Assembly (NCBI RefSeq): GCF_013466785.1
Contig: NZ_CP059163.1
Span: 3,410,001-3,474,000, forward strand
Reading direction: 5' to 3'
DNA length: 64,000 nucleotides
Source of the DNA: Nocardioides marinisabuli
Lineage (GTDB): Bacteria; Actinomycetota; Actinomycetes; Propionibacteriales; Nocardioidaceae
Shown here: positions 33,728 to 42,804 of the stretch, piece after piece
Layout of the letters: the number at the start of each line of letters is the position of its first letter
How positions within the stretch are numbered: the first letter of the stretch is position 1
Made by a program: the position numbers and the translations under genes
The notes under the pieces: model-generated
Seen by the model: only the letters and a program-made list of their open reading frames with translations
Told to the model about the DNA's origin: nothing
Databases searched by the model: none

Positions 33728-34342
33728 ATGCACGCACGATCCACGACCATCACCGGAGACCCGGGGGCCGTCGACGCCACCGTCGAGTTCGTCCGCGACG
33801 AGGTGATGCCGATGCTGACCGGGATGGACGGCTGCGTCGGGATGTCCCTGGTCGCCGACCGCGACCTGGGCAGGATCATCGCCACCAGCTCGTGGCGCGA
33901 CCTCGAGGCCCTGCACGCCAGCGACCAGGCGCTGGGCCCGATGCGTGCCGAGGGCGGCAAGATCCTCGGCGGCAGCCCGCACGTGGAGGAGTGGGAGGTG
34001 GCGGTGATGCACCGCGACCACCCCACCGCGCCGGGGGCCTGGTGCCGCATCACCTGGGCCCGCCCCGGCGACCTCGACATGCTGGTCGGTGCCTGGAAGG
34101 AGCAGATGCTGCCGCGCATCGAGGCGATGCCGGGGTTCGCCGGCGCGAGCCTGATGACCCACGAGGAGTCCCGGCGGGCCTGCGGCACCGTCGCCTTCGA
34201 CTCCCGCGAGTCGATGCTGGAGACCCGGGAGGACGCCGCCCGGCTGCGTGAGCACGCCGTGATCCACCTCGACACCGAGATCCTCGACCTGGCCGAGATG
34301 AGCCTGGAGATCGCCCACCTGCGGGTCCCCGAGCTGGTCTGA
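33728..34342 (+). CDS. Two-repeat ABM-like (dimeric alpha/beta barrel) protein
   Basis: A 204-aa protein made of two similar ~100-residue halves, each a ferredoxin-like alpha/beta unit of the antibiotic-biosynthesis-monooxygenase/DABB type. GMDGCVGMSLVADRD in the first half corresponds to AMPGFAGASLMTHEE in the second. Such folds occur in cofactor-free monooxygenases and heme-degrading enzymes, or without catalysis. GGAGGGAG precedes the ATG. It lies next to the diiron oxygenase operon, but whether it belongs to that pathway is unclear. Confidence 0.65.
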   Translation: MHARSTTITGDPGAVDATVEFVRDEVMPMLTGMDGCVGMSLVADRDLGRIIATSSWRDLEALHASDQALGPMRAEGGKILGGSPHVEEWEVAVMHRDHPTAPGAWCRITWARPGDLDMLVGAWKEQMLPRIEAMPGFAGASLMTHEESRRACGTVAFDSRESMLETREDAARLREHAVIHLDTEILDLAEMSLEIAHLRVPELV

Positions 34343-34365
34343 GGCGACGCTCCTAGGATCGGTGG

Positions 34366-34905
34366 GTGACTGACGAGACCCTGCGCCAGGACGGCATCGG
34401 CCACCCCGACGACCTCGACCGGCTGTGGACCCCGCACCGGATGGCCTACATCCGTGGCGAGAACAAGCCGGCCGACGGCTCGTCGGGGGAGTGCCCCTTC
34501 TGCCGGGTGCCACGTCTCGACGACGCCGAGGGCCTGGTGGTCCGGCGCGGCGAGCTGGCGTTCGTGCTGCTCAACCTCTACCCCTACGCGCCCGGGCACC
34601 TCATGGTCTGCCCCTACCGCCACATCGCCGACTACACCGAGACCACCGACGAGGAGGCCGCCGAGATCGCCGACCTGACGCGCGCGGCGATGCGCACCGT
34701 GCGTGCCACGTCGGGCGCCGGCGGCTTCAACATCGGGATGAACCAGGGCCACGTCGCGGGCGCCGGCATCGCCGCCCACCTGCACCAGCACGTCGTACCG
34801 CGCTGGCCCGGGGACCAGAACTTCATGCCGATCATCGGGCGCACCAAGACGCTGCCCGAGCTGCTGGGCCAGACCCGTGACCTGCTGGCGCAGGCCTGGG
34901 CCTGA
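34366..34905 (+). CDS. HIT family nucleotide hydrolase/phosphorylase (Rv2613c-like)
   Basis: A 179-aa histidine-triad protein. HLHQHVVPRW is the catalytic HxHxH motif. CPFC near residue 43 and YAPGHLMVCPYRH match the actinobacterial Ap4A phosphorylase Rv2613c. In related genomes it lies directly between thrS and pgsA; here a 5-kb block separates it from thrS. The GTG at 34366 follows TAGGAT (34354-34359) by 6 nt, indicating its own leaderless promoter. Confidence 0.92.
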   Translation: MTDETLRQDGIGHPDDLDRLWTPHRMAYIRGENKPADGSSGECPFCRVPRLDDAEGLVVRRGELAFVLLNLYPYAPGHLMVCPYRHIADYTETTDEEAAEIADLTRAAMRTVRATSGAGGFNIGMNQGHVAGAGIAAHLHQHVVPRWPGDQNFMPIIGRTKTLPELLGQTRDLLAQAWA

Positions 34906-34908
34906 CCC

Positions 34909-36069
34909 TCAGGCGGTCGCGAGCACCCGGTGCGGGTGGGCCGGGGAGCGGTCCTGGAAGGCGAGGATGGCCGGGTTCACCACCTGGCCGTCCCGGATCT
35001 CGATGGCTCGCGAGATGGTCTCGTCCGCGTCCCACCCGTCGGGCCCCGAGAGCACCGTGCGCAGGAACGGGGTGAGCGCCTGGCTGTTCTCCCAGGTCGC
35101 CGACTCCCACAGGTAGGACGGGCTGTGGTCGACCGCGTAGTAGGTGACGTGGTCGCCGACCTCGAACGTGGGCGACTCGAAGCTCGTCGGCCGCGCCCAG
35201 TCGAACCCCATGCCCTCGTCGCAGGAGACGTCGACGACGACGCTGCCGCGGCGGAAGGCGCCCAGGTCCGACTCCGTCAGGTACATCCACGGCGCTGCGG
35301 GGTCCTGCAGGGTGCAGTTGACCGTGATGTCCCGCTCGGCCAGGAAGTCCGCCAGCGGTTCGCGACCCCTCTCGGTGATCACGCCCAACGACGGGTCCTG
35401 ACCGTCCGGGTCGAGGTGACGGATCTGGACGGAGTGGATCGGGGACCCCACCGCTGCGACGTCCCGGCTCGTCAGCACCGTCACGTCGTGCACCCCGAGC
35501 GCGTTCAGGGCGGTGACCGCGCCCCGGGCGGTCGCCCCGAAGCCGATGACCGTGGCCGACAGGCGGCGTCCGTAGAGGCCGGTGCGCCCGACCAGCCGGA
35601 GGGCGTGGACCACGGAGCAGTAGCCCGCGAGCTCGTTGTTCTTGTGGAAGACGTGCAGCCCCACGCCCCCGGTGCGGGTCCAGTGGTTCATGGCCTCGAA
35701 GGCGATGAGGGTGAGGCCGCGGTCGATGGCCACCTGCGTCAGCTCCGGGTCCTGCACGCAGTGGGGCCAGCCCCACAGCACGCCTCCGGGGCGCAGCGCG
35801 CGCACGTCGGCGATCTGCGGCTTGGGCAGCAGCACCACGTCGGACGTGGCCAGGATCTCCGCCCGAGGTGCCAGGGCGGCCACGAGGTCGACGAGCTCGG
35901 TGTCGGGGACGCCGAAGCGCTCGCCGTACCCGGTCTCCAGCGTGATGCGCTCGCGCAGGTCTGCGTCGAGCCCGGCGATGAGCATCGGGTGCAGGGGCAG
36001 GCGGAGCTCGTTCTCCTTGGCCGAACCGGCCACGACGCCGAGCGTGAGGAGGGGCGCAGGGCCCGTCAT
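34909..36069 (-). CDS. Alanine dehydrogenase/CEO synthase-like NAD(P) oxidoreductase
   Basis: A 386-aa protein with an AlaDH/PNT-type N-terminal domain (KENELRLPLHPMLI, VVLLPKP) and a Rossmann domain with SATVIGFGATARGAV. It resembles N5-(carboxyethyl)ornithine synthase and related reductive-condensing dehydrogenases more than housekeeping alanine dehydrogenase. Substrates cannot be fixed by sequence. The ATG at 36069 overlaps the TGA of a 45-aa basic protein by 4 bp, so the two are co-translated. This minus-strand pair interrupts the usual HIT-pgsA neighbourhood. Confidence 0.75.
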   Translation of the reverse strand: MTGPAPLLTLGVVAGSAKENELRLPLHPMLIAGLDADLRERITLETGYGERFGVPDTELVDLVAALAPRAEILATSDVVLLPKPQIADVRALRPGGVLWGWPHCVQDPELTQVAIDRGLTLIAFEAMNHWTRTGGVGLHVFHKNNELAGYCSVVHALRLVGRTGLYGRRLSATVIGFGATARGAVTALNALGVHDVTVLTSRDVAAVGSPIHSVQIRHLDPDGQDPSLGVITERGREPLADFLAERDITVNCTLQDPAAPWMYLTESDLGAFRRGSVVVDVSCDEGMGFDWARPTSFESPTFEVGDHVTYYAVDHSPSYLWESATWENSQALTPFLRTVLSGPDGWDADETISRAIEIRDGQVVNPAILAFQDRSPAHPHRVLATA

Positions 36070-36203
36070 CGGCGCCTGTCGGTCGGCTTCACGATCGGGT
36101 CGGCGATGGTCGAGGAGGGCTTGTCCCGCTTCTCGGCCCGCTTCTCCTTGATCGACTTGGTGGACTTGGGGGACTTGCCGTGCCGCGGCGACTTGTCGCT
36201 CAT
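36066..36203 (-). CDS. Very small basic protein (45 aa), conserved type, function unknown
   Basis: A 45-residue protein composed largely of Lys, Arg and Ser, with the central motif KSTKSIKEKRAEKRDKP. GGGAG lies ahead of the ATG at 36203. Proteins with this MSDKSP...SIKEKRA pattern are widespread in actinobacteria (recollection) and lack a function. It is translationally coupled to the downstream dehydrogenase. It is probably disordered and may bind nucleic acid, which is inference from charge alone. Confidence 0.72.
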   Translation of the reverse strand: MSDKSPRHGKSPKSTKSIKEKRAEKRDKPSSTIADPIVKPTDRRR

Positions 36204-36312
36204 GTGCGGACTCCCTGATGGCGGGCCTGGATGGCCCGATCCCTCGACTGTACGCCTGTTCCGGCGCACCCGACGCCACGCCGCGACGCAGGACCGATAG
36301 CCTTCGCCCACC

Positions 36313-36969
36313 ATGTTGGACAGGTTCAAAGGCTTTTGGCAGGGCGTCGTGCTCGCCCCCTTCGTCACGCTCTTCATCAGGCTGGGCATCAGCCCCGACG
36401 CGGTGACCCTCGTCGGCACCCTCGGGGTGGCCGCGGGCGCGCTCATCTTCTTCCCCCAGGGCGAGCTGCTGATCGGTGTCCTCTTCATCACCGCCTTCGT
36501 CTTCAGCGACCTCGTCGACGGCCAGATGGCACGCCGGCTGGGCCGCTCCTCGAAGTTCGGCGCGTTCTGGGACTCCACGCTCGACCGGATCGGCGACGGC
36601 GCCGTCTTCGGCGGCCTGGTCCTCTACTTCGCCGGCCCCGGCGACTCGATGCTCTACCTCTCGCTGTCGCTCTACTGCGTGGTGATGGGCTCGGTCACCT
36701 CCTACGCCCGGGCCCGCGCCGAGTCGCTGGGCATGGACGCCAAGGGCGGGATCGCCGAGCGCGCCGACCGGCTGGTGCTGATCCTGGTCGCCACCGGCCT
36801 GGGTGCGATCTTCGGCGTGCCGGTGCTGATGTACGCCGCCCTGTGGATCCTCGCCGTGGCCAACACCGCGACCGTGGTCTACCGGGTCGACAAGGTGCGC
36901 AAGCAGGCCGTGGCGGCCGACGCCGCCGCGGGTGCCCAGGGCCCGACGCAGAATCGGTCGGCTGGGTAA
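36313..36969 (+). CDS. pgsA: CDP-alcohol phosphatidyltransferase (phosphatidylinositol-phosphate synthase)
   Basis: A 218-aa membrane enzyme with about six helices. The CDP-alcohol motif D-G-x2-A-R-x8-G-x3-D-x3-D is complete: [12 protein letters not shown] then [11 protein letters not shown]. In actinobacteria the copy next to thrS/HIT makes phosphatidylinositol phosphate, the precursor of PIMs and lipomannan. The acyltransferase and PimA genes usually next to it are not here; pdxS follows directly. TAGCCT (36298-36303) lies 9 nt before the ATG. Confidence 0.9.
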   Translation: MLDRFKGFWQGVVLAPFVTLFIRLGISPDAVTLVGTLGVAAGALIFFPQGELLIGVLFITAFVFSDLVDGQMARRLGRSSKFGAFWDSTLDRIGDGAVFGGLVLYFAGPGDSMLYLSLSLYCVVMGSVTSYARARAESLGMDAKGGIAERADRLVLILVATGLGAIFGVPVLMYAALWILAVANTATVVYRVDKVRKQAVAADAAAGAQGPTQNRSAG

Positions 36970-36989
36970 ACGCCCGTAGAATCGGGGGT

Positions 36990-37907
36990 ATGACGCAGAC
37001 GCCCCAGCAGCCCACCAGCGACCAGCCCACGACCGGCACCGACCGGGTCAAGCGCGGCATGGCCGAGATGCTGAAGGGCGGCGTGATCATGGACGTCGTG
37101 ACCGCCGAGCAGGCGAAGATCGCCGAGGACGCCGGAGCCGTCGCGGTGATGGCCCTCGAGCGCGTGCCCGCCGACATCCGGGCCCAGGGCGGCGTCTCGC
37201 GCGCCTCCGACCCCGACATGATCGACTCGATCATCGAGGCCGTCTCGATCCCGGTCATGGCCAAGGCCCGCATCGGCCACTTCGTCGAGGCGCAGGTGCT
37301 GCAGAGCCTCGGTGTCGACTACGTCGACGAGTCCGAGGTGCTCACCCCGGCCGACTACGCCAACCACATCGACAAGTGGCAGTTCACCGTGCCCTTCGTC
37401 TGCGGTGCGACCAACCTCGGCGAGGCGCTGCGCCGCATCACCGAGGGCGCGGCGATGATCCGCTCCAAGGGCGAGGCCGGCACCGGCGACGTGTCCAACG
37501 CCGTCACCCACATGCGCACCATCCTCGGCGAGATCCGCCGGCTCTCGGCGATGTCGAAGGACGAGCTCTACGTCGCCGCCAAGGAGCTGCAGGCGCCGTA
37601 CGAGCTGGTGGCCGAGGTCGCCGAGCGCGGCAGCCTGCCCGTCGTCCTCTTCACCGCCGGCGGCATCGCCACCCCCGCGGACGCCGCGATGATGATGCAG
37701 CTCGGCGCCGACGGCGTCTTCGTCGGCTCGGGCATCTTCAAGTCGGGCAACCCCGCCCAGCGCGCCGAGGCGATCGTCAAGGCCACCACCTTCCACGACG
37801 ACCCGGCGATGGTCGCCAAGGTCTCGCGCGGCCTGGGCGAGGCGATGGTCGGCCTCAACGTCGACGAGATCCCCGCTCCGCACCGCCTCTCCGAGCGCGG
37901 CTGGTGA
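36990..37907 (+). CDS. pdxS: Pyridoxal 5'-phosphate synthase subunit PdxS
   Basis: A 305-aa TIM-barrel synthase subunit that makes PLP from ribose 5-phosphate, glyceraldehyde 3-phosphate and ammonia. [28 protein letters not shown] (the first catalytic Lys) and [10 protein letters not shown] (the second Lys) are present. The first ~17 residues are a Gln/Thr/Pro-rich extension. ATG at 36990 follows TAGAAT (36977-36982) by 7 nt. Its glutaminase partner PdxT is 1 kb downstream, separated by a minus-strand lipoprotein gene. Confidence 0.97.
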   Translation: MTQTPQQPTSDQPTTGTDRVKRGMAEMLKGGVIMDVVTAEQAKIAEDAGAVAVMALERVPADIRAQGGVSRASDPDMIDSIIEAVSIPVMAKARIGHFVEAQVLQSLGVDYVDESEVLTPADYANHIDKWQFTVPFVCGATNLGEALRRITEGAAMIRSKGEAGTGDVSNAVTHMRTILGEIRRLSAMSKDELYVAAKELQAPYELVAEVAERGSLPVVLFTAGGIATPADAAMMMQLGADGVFVGSGIFKSGNPAQRAEAIVKATTFHDDPAMVAKVSRGLGEAMVGLNVDEIPAPHRLSERGW

Positions 37908-37991
37908 CCCGGCCCGAATCTCCCGCTGACCCGGCGCAGATCTCGCGCTGACCCGGCGCAGATCTCGCGCTGAGCCGGCACAGATCTCTCC
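37904..37991. repeat. Four 22-bp tandem repeats beginning at the pdxS stop
   Basis: Units start at 37904, 37926, 37948 and 37970 with exact 22-bp period. The two central units are identical (CTGACCCGGCGCAGATCTCGCG) except that I note them by position; the outer ones are degenerate. The first unit contains the pdxS TGA. Confidence 0.85.
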
Positions 37992-37992
37992 T

Positions 37993-38024
37993 CGACCGGT
38001 CGGTGGTGCGCCACCGACCGGTCG
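37993..38024. terminator. Strong hairpin between converging pdxS and lipoprotein genes
   Basis: Perfect 14-bp arms 37993-38006 and 38011-38024 with a 4-nt TGCG loop, directly after the 22-bp repeat array. Confidence 0.85.
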
Positions 38025-38072
38025 GTGGGTCATTTGTGACTGCTCGATGGTGCAGAAGTGACCGCTCGGCCC

Positions 38073-38855
38073 TCACCTGAGCTCGGGGCAGTCCAGCTGT
38101 TCGCGGTCGGCGGCGCCCAGGGCGTCGTAGTCGCCGACCAGGTCGAGGACCCGGTCCCGGGCGTCGAGGTAGGCGCGGAAGTCGTACTGGTCCTGGGCCC
38201 ACCACAGCTGCGGCTCGCCGCCGTTGTCGATGGTGTACTCGCCCGACGGCTCACCCATCTGCTCCACCACGGAAGCGCGGTCGGCGCCCACCTCGAGGTC
38301 GCACCACACGCGCACCCAGCGCTGCGGGGCGTCGGGGAGCGCCCCCTCGGTGGCCTCGACGCGTGACTCGGTGCTCAGCACCCGCCACTGCGCACGGTGG
38401 TAGACCAGCTGCGCCGTCTCCGACCCGCCCTCGAAGCGGGCGGCGACCGTCGCCTTCTCGCCCGTGTCCTGGGTGGTCTCGACCTCGACCGGGACGACCT
38501 CGCGCAGCGGGTCCTCCCACAGCAGCGCGACGAACCCCGTGCACGGGTCACCGAGCTCGGCGCGGTCGAGCAGGATCGCCTCGTAGCGCAGCGCGATCGT
38601 CAGCTCCGGGTGGTGCCGCTCGCACGCCGCCTCCGCGTCCTGCGACTCGAGCGCCGCGAGCCAGGCCAGGTACGCCGCCTGCGGCTCGTCGGCGGCCTCG
38701 ACCGCCGGCCCGGAGCCGGTCGGGCTGGTCGAGCCGGTCGAGGTGCTGCTCATGAGGCCACGTGGCTCGTCCTGGGACGAGGTGCCGTCGTCGCCGCAGG
38801 CGCCGGTGAGCAGTACCGCCACGGCGAGGACGCCGGTCAACCGGGAGCTGGGCAT
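38073..38855 (-). CDS. Lipoprotein, function unknown
   Basis: A 260-aa lipoprotein with signal helix (residues ~8-20) and lipobox LLTGAC. A Ser/Thr/Gly-rich linker (about residues 24-55) precedes a folded domain with EACERHHPEL, DPCTGFVALLW and a C-terminal YDFRAYLDARD. Several Cys in the mature part may pair. The domain has an NTF2/DUF4878-like feel but I cannot assign it. It is inserted on the opposite strand between pdxS and pdxT. Confidence 0.7.
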   Translation of the reverse strand: MPSSRLTGVLAVAVLLTGACGDDGTSSQDEPRGLMSSTSTGSTSPTGSGPAVEAADEPQAAYLAWLAALESQDAEAACERHHPELTIALRYEAILLDRAELGDPCTGFVALLWEDPLREVVPVEVETTQDTGEKATVAARFEGGSETAQLVYHRAQWRVLSTESRVEATEGALPDAPQRWVRVWCDLEVGADRASVVEQMGEPSGEYTIDNGGEPQLWWAQDQYDFRAYLDARDRVLDLVGDYDALGAADREQLDCPELR

Positions 38856-38911
38856 GGGTCCACTCTGCCACCGGCCCCGGACCGGTGGGGGAGGGTCCCT
38901 AGACTCCGCCC

Positions 38912-39532
38912 GTGCCCGCTGCGAACCCACCCACGATCGGCGTCCTGGCCCTCCAGGGCGACGTGCGCGAGCACGTCGCCGCTCTCGAGCTGCTCGGCTG
39001 CGCGACGCTGCGCGTACGCCGCCCCGAGGAGCTCGCGGCCTGCGACGCCCTGGTGCTGCCCGGGGGCGAGAGCACCACGATGGCGCGGCTGGCCCGCACC
39101 TTCGGGCTCATGGAGCCGCTGCGCGAGGCGGTCGCCGCCGGGCTGCCGGTGCTCGGCACCTGCGCCGGGATGATCCTGCTCGCCGACCGGGTCGTCGACG
39201 GCGCGGAGGGCCAGGAGACCCTCGGCGGCATCGACATGACGGTGCGGCGCAACGCCTTCGGGCGCCAGGTCGCCTCCTTCGAGGGACCGGTCGAGATGGC
39301 CGGGCTCGACGAGCCGGTGCACGGCGTCTTCATCCGCGCCCCCTGGGTCGAGGAGGTCGGCCCCGGGGTCGAGGTGCTCGCCCGTGTCGACCACGGCGAG
39401 GCCGCAGGTAGGATCGTCGCGGTCCGTGAGGGCCACCTGATGGCGACGTCGTTCCACCCCGAGGTGGGGGGCGACTCCCGGGTCCACCAGCTGCTCGTGG
39501 ACCTGGTGCGGCCACGCAGCAGAGCCGAGTAG
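38912..39532 (+). CDS. pdxT: Pyridoxal 5'-phosphate synthase glutaminase subunit PdxT
   Basis: A 206-aa class I glutaminase supplying ammonia to Pdx[13 protein letters not shown] is the N-terminal signature, PGGESTTM the oxyanion region, GTCAGM holds the nucleophile Cys, and SFHPEVGGD the His/Glu of the triad. GTG at 38912 follows TAGACT (38900-38905) by 6 nt, indicating a separate leaderless promoter. yebC follows 12 nt after the TAG stop. Confidence 0.96.
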   Translation: MPAANPPTIGVLALQGDVREHVAALELLGCATLRVRRPEELAACDALVLPGGESTTMARLARTFGLMEPLREAVAAGLPVLGTCAGMILLADRVVDGAEGQETLGGIDMTVRRNAFGRQVASFEGPVEMAGLDEPVHGVFIRAPWVEEVGPGVEVLARVDHGEAAGRIVAVREGHLMATSFHPEVGGDSRVHQLLVDLVRPRSRAE

Positions 39533-39544
39533 ACGGGAAGACGC

Positions 39545-40318
39545 ATGTCTGGACACTCCAAGTGGGCGACCACCAAGCACAAGAAGGCGATCGTCGACGC
39601 CAAGCGCGGCAAGATGTTCGCCAAGCTCGTCAAGAACGTCGAGGTCGCGGCCCGGATGGGCGGCGGTGACCCCACCGGCAACCCCACGCTCTACGACGCG
39701 ATCCAGAAGGCCAAGAAGTCCTCGGTCCCCAACGACAACATCGACCGCGCGGTCAAGCGCGGCTCCGGCGCCGAGACCGGCGGCGCCGATTACCAGACGA
39801 TCATGTACGAGGGCTACGGCCCCAGCGGCGTCGCGATGCTCATCGAGTGCCTCACCGACAACAAGAACCGGGCCGCTATGGAGGTCCGCACCGCGATGAC
39901 CCGCAACGGCGGCTCGCTGGCCGACCCGGGCTCGGTCTCGTTCCTCTTCCACCGCAAGGGCGTCGTCGTGGTGGCCAAGGACCAGGAGGGCCGCACCGTC
40001 GCCGAGGACGACCTGCTCGAGGCCACCCTCGACGCCGGCGCCGAGGACGTCAACGACCTGGGGGAGTCCTTCGAGGTCGTCTCCGAGGCCACCGACCTGG
40101 TCGCCGTGCGCACCGCCCTGCAGGCCGCCGGCATCGACTACGACTCCGCCGAGGCGCAGTTCGTGCCCGACATGCAGGTGGCCCTCGACAAGGACGGCGC
40201 CGCCAAGATGTTCCGCCTCGTCGACGTCCTCGAGGACCTCGACGACGTGCAGAACCTCTACGCCAACTTCGACGTCCCCGACGTCGTGATGGCCGAGCTC
40301 GAGGACTCCGAGGACTGA
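39545..40318 (+). CDS. YebC/PmpR family protein
   Basis: A 257-aa YebC-type protein. [20 protein letters not shown] is the near-invariant N-terminus, and [13 protein letters not shown] and [19 protein letters not shown] are also diagnostic. Members act as transcriptional regulators or, as shown recently for some, in translation at Pro-rich stalls; which applies here is unknown. GGGAAGA precedes the ATG. Its place between pdxT and ruvC is conserved in actinobacteria. Confidence 0.95.
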   Translation: MSGHSKWATTKHKKAIVDAKRGKMFAKLVKNVEVAARMGGGDPTGNPTLYDAIQKAKKSSVPNDNIDRAVKRGSGAETGGADYQTIMYEGYGPSGVAMLIECLTDNKNRAAMEVRTAMTRNGGSLADPGSVSFLFHRKGVVVVAKDQEGRTVAEDDLLEATLDAGAEDVNDLGESFEVVSEATDLVAVRTALQAAGIDYDSAEAQFVPDMQVALDKDGAAKMFRLVDVLEDLDDVQNLYANFDVPDVVMAELEDSED

Positions 40319-40393
40319 GCACCCGGCCGAAGGCCGCGCGCCCCCGCGTGTCGTACGACGAGCGGCCGGGCCGGTCGCGTACCGTCGAGCCGT

Positions 40394-40409
40394 GCGAACA
40401 GACGTTCGA
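40394..40409. promoter_or_regulatory. LexA (SOS) box upstream of ruvC
   Basis: GCGAAC-AGAC-GTTCGA differs from the LexA consensus only in its first base. TACCGT (40380-40385) lies just upstream as a -10, placing the box at about +3 to +18 of the transcript. ruvCAB is LexA-controlled in mycobacteria as well. Confidence 0.85.
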
Positions 40410-40424
40410 CGGAGAGGTGGACCG

Positions 40425-40991
40425 ATGCGCGTGCTGGGGATCGACCCCGGGCTGACCCGCTGCGGGATGGGCGTGGTCGACGGCTCGGTCGGGCGTCCGC
40501 TGAGCCTGGTCGACGTCAACGTGCTGCGCACCAGCAGCGACCTGCCGGTGGCCCAGCGGCTGGTGACCATCGAGAAGGGTGTCGAGGCCTGGATCGAGGA
40601 GCACCGGCCCGACGCGGTGGCCGTCGAGCGGGTCTTCGCCCGCTCCGACGTCTCGACCGTGATGGGCACCGCCCAGGCCAGCGGCATCGCCATGGTGGTC
40701 GCCGCACGCCGGGGGCTGCCGATCGCGCTGCACACCCCCAGCGAGGTCAAGGCCGCCGTCTCCGGCAGCGGCCGGGCCACCAAGCAGCAGGTGGGGGCGA
40801 TGGTGACCCGCATCCTGCGCCTCGACGCCCCGCCCAAGCCCGCCGACGCCGCCGATGCGCTGGCGCTGGCCATCACCCACATCTGGCGCGGCGGCGCCCA
40901 GGCCCGCCTCGAGCAGGCCGTGGCCCGCCAGACCCGAGCCGTCCCTGCCCGCGCCGTCCCCGCCCGCGCCGTCCCCAGGAGGACCCCGTGA
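40425..40991 (+). CDS. ruvC: Holliday junction resolvase RuvC
   Basis: A 188-aa dimeric endonuclease cutting Holliday junctions with Ruv[13 protein letters not shown] holds the first catalytic Asp, VERVFARSD the Glu, and [12 protein letters not shown] the C-terminal Asp pair. The C-terminus has a five-residue AVPAR repeat from 15-bp duplications (40938-40976). ATG at 40425 has GGAGAGG upstream; an in-frame GTG at 40392, 6 nt after TACCGT, would add 11 non-conserved residues. A LexA box lies in the leader, and ruvA overlaps its stop. Confidence 0.95.
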   Translation: MRVLGIDPGLTRCGMGVVDGSVGRPLSLVDVNVLRTSSDLPVAQRLVTIEKGVEAWIEEHRPDAVAVERVFARSDVSTVMGTAQASGIAMVVAARRGLPIALHTPSEVKAAVSGSGRATKQQVGAMVTRILRLDAPPKPADAADALALAITHIWRGGAQARLEQAVARQTRAVPARAVPARAVPRRTP

Positions 40992-41599
40992 TCGCCTACG
41001 TCCGAGGCCCCGTGGCCGCGGTGACCCTCAACAGCGCCGTGCTCGAGGTCGGCGGCGTCGGCCTCGAGCTGATGTGCACCCCCGGCACCCTGGCCACGCT
41101 CTCGCCCAAGATCGGCACCGGCCAGCAGGCCACCCTGCCGACCTCGATGGTGGTGCGCGAGGAGTCGCTGACCCTCTTCGGCTTCCTCGACGACGACGAG
41201 AAGGCCTGCTTCGAGCTGCTGCAGACCGCCTCCGGGGTGGGGCCCAAGCTGGCGCAGGCGATGCTCGCGGTGCTCGCCCCCGACGACCTGCGCCGCGCCG
41301 TGGGCGCCGAGGACGTCAAGACCCTGACCCGGGTGCCCGGCATCGGCCAGAAGGGCGCCCAGCGGATCATCCTCGAGCTCAAGGACCGCCTCGGTGCGCC
41401 GGTCGGCACTCGCGGGACCGCGGCCCCGGCGGCCAGCGCCGAGCCCTGGCGCGACCAGGTCCACCAGGGCCTCGTCGGGCTCGGCTGGTCGGCCAAGGAC
41501 GCCGACCGCGCGGTCGACGAGGTGGCGCCCGAGGCGGGGCAGAGCCCCGACGTCGCGACCCTGCTGCGCTCGGCCCTGCGCATGCTCTCGAAGGCCTGA
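40988..41599 (+). CDS. ruvA: Holliday junction branch migration protein RuvA
   Basis: A 203-aa junction-binding protein. The N-terminal OB-fold ([12 protein letters not shown] ... [12 protein letters not shown]), the helix-hairpin-helix pair ([12 protein letters not shown] and [14 protein letters not shown]) and the C-terminal RuvB-contact domain are all present. The GTG overlaps the ruvC stop by 4 bp. It belongs to the LexA-controlled ruvCAB operon. Confidence 0.96.
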   Translation: MIAYVRGPVAAVTLNSAVLEVGGVGLELMCTPGTLATLSPKIGTGQQATLPTSMVVREESLTLFGFLDDDEKACFELLQTASGVGPKLAQAMLAVLAPDDLRRAVGAEDVKTLTRVPGIGQKGAQRIILELKDRLGAPVGTRGTAAPAASAEPWRDQVHQGLVGLGWSAKDADRAVDEVAPEAGQSPDVATLLRSALRMLSKA

Positions 41600-41605
41600 T
41601 CGCTC

Positions 41606-42685
41606 GTGCACGAGGACCCCTACGACGAGTACGCCGCCGCGGAGGAGAGCCACCTGCGCTCCCTGACCGTGGCCGAGGCCGACGGCGACGAGCGCGCCGT
41701 CGAGGCGGCGCTGCGCCCGCGCACCCTCGACGAGGTCGTGGGCCAGCAGCGGGTGCGCGACCAGCTCGGGCTGGTGCTGGAGGCCGCGCGGATGCGCGAG
41801 CGCGCCCCCGACCACGTGCTGCTCTCGGGCCCTCCGGGCCTGGGCAAGACGACCCTGGCGATGATCATCGCCCACGAGATGAGCGTGCCGCTGCGCCTGA
41901 CCAGCGGCCCGGCCATCACCCACGCCGGCGACCTGGCGGCGATCCTGTCGGGGCTCAACGAGGGCGACGTGCTCTTCATCGACGAGATCCACCGGATGTC
42001 GCGCCCCGCCGAGGAGATGCTCTACATGGCGATGGAGGACTTCCGGGTCGACGTCGTCATCGGCAAGGGCCCCGGCGCCACTGCCATCCCGCTCGAGATC
42101 CCGCCCTTCACCCTCGTCGGCGCCACCACCCGCGCCGGGCTGCTGCCGGGTCCGCTGCGCGACCGCTTCGGCTTCACCGCGCAGCTGGAGTTCTACGAGC
42201 CCCGCGACCTCGACACGATCGTGCACCGCTCGGCGGGGCTGCTCGGCGTCGAGCTGACAAGCGAGGGCTCGGCCCAGATCGCGTCCCGCTCCCGCGGCAC
42301 CCCGCGCATCGCCAACCGGCTGCTGCGCCGGGTGCGCGACTACGCCCAGGTGCGCGCCGGGGGCGTGGTGACCCTCGAGGTCGCCGAGGCCGCGCTCGAC
42401 CTGTACGAGGTCGACGCGCTGGGCCTCGACCGGCTCGACCGCGGGGTCATCGACGTGCTGTGCCGACGCTTCGGCGGCGGTCCCGTCGGGGTCTCCACCC
42501 TGGCGGTCGCCGTGGGCGAGGAGCGCGAGACCGTCGAGGAGGTCGCCGAGCCGTTCCTCGTGCGCATCGGCTTCCTGGCCCGTACGCCGCGTGGCCGGGT
42601 GGCCACCCCGGCCGCCTGGACCCACCTGGGCCTGGCCCCGCCGGCGGGCGGCGAGGAGACCCTCTTCGGCTCCGACGCCGACTGA
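41606..42685 (+). CDS. ruvB: Holliday junction branch migration helicase RuvB
   Basis: A 359-aa AAA+ motor. [11 protein letters not shown] (about residues 75-85) is Walker [10 protein letters not shown] Walker B, and [19 protein letters not shown] contains sensor 1 and the arginine finger region. The C-terminal winged helix binds DNA. GTG at 41606 is 6 bp after ruvA. This completes the ruvCAB set; transcription probably ends before the yajC promoter near 42732. Confidence 0.97.
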   Translation: MHEDPYDEYAAAEESHLRSLTVAEADGDERAVEAALRPRTLDEVVGQQRVRDQLGLVLEAARMRERAPDHVLLSGPPGLGKTTLAMIIAHEMSVPLRLTSGPAITHAGDLAAILSGLNEGDVLFIDEIHRMSRPAEEMLYMAMEDFRVDVVIGKGPGATAIPLEIPPFTLVGATTRAGLLPGPLRDRFGFTAQLEFYEPRDLDTIVHRSAGLLGVELTSEGSAQIASRSRGTPRIANRLLRRVRDYAQVRAGGVVTLEVAEAALDLYEVDALGLDRLDRGVIDVLCRRFGGGPVGVSTLAVAVGEERETVEEVAEPFLVRIGFLARTPRGRVATPAAWTHLGLAPPAGGEETLFGSDAD

Positions 42686-42731
42686 GCGGCGCCCGGCAGG
42701 GCGGCGATGCCGTGGGCCACACCCCCGCGGC

Positions 42732-42770
42732 TACACTTTCGCGCGGCCGTCCCCGGGCCCGAGCCCGGCG
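42732..42770 (+). promoter_or_regulatory. Putative yajC-secDF promoter and leader hairpin
   Basis: TACACT (42732-42737) is a likely -10. CCGGGC-CCGA-GCCCGG (42755-42770) forms a small hairpin in the leader before yajC. Neither has been tested. Confidence 0.4.
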
Positions 42771-42804
42771 GTCACCCCTGTCGTCGTACGTGGAGAGGTC
42801 CTTC

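Noticed and set aside
37904..37991. CRISPR or iteron origin
   Set aside because: The 22-bp units are directly adjacent without spacers and are followed by a terminator.
38837..42625. Very long open frame antisense to yebC-ruvCAB (and similar ones antisense to thrS and aspS)
   Set aside because: High GC with GC-rich third positions leaves antisense frames open; translations are Gly/Arg/Asp/His-rich without domains, and the plus-strand genes are certain.
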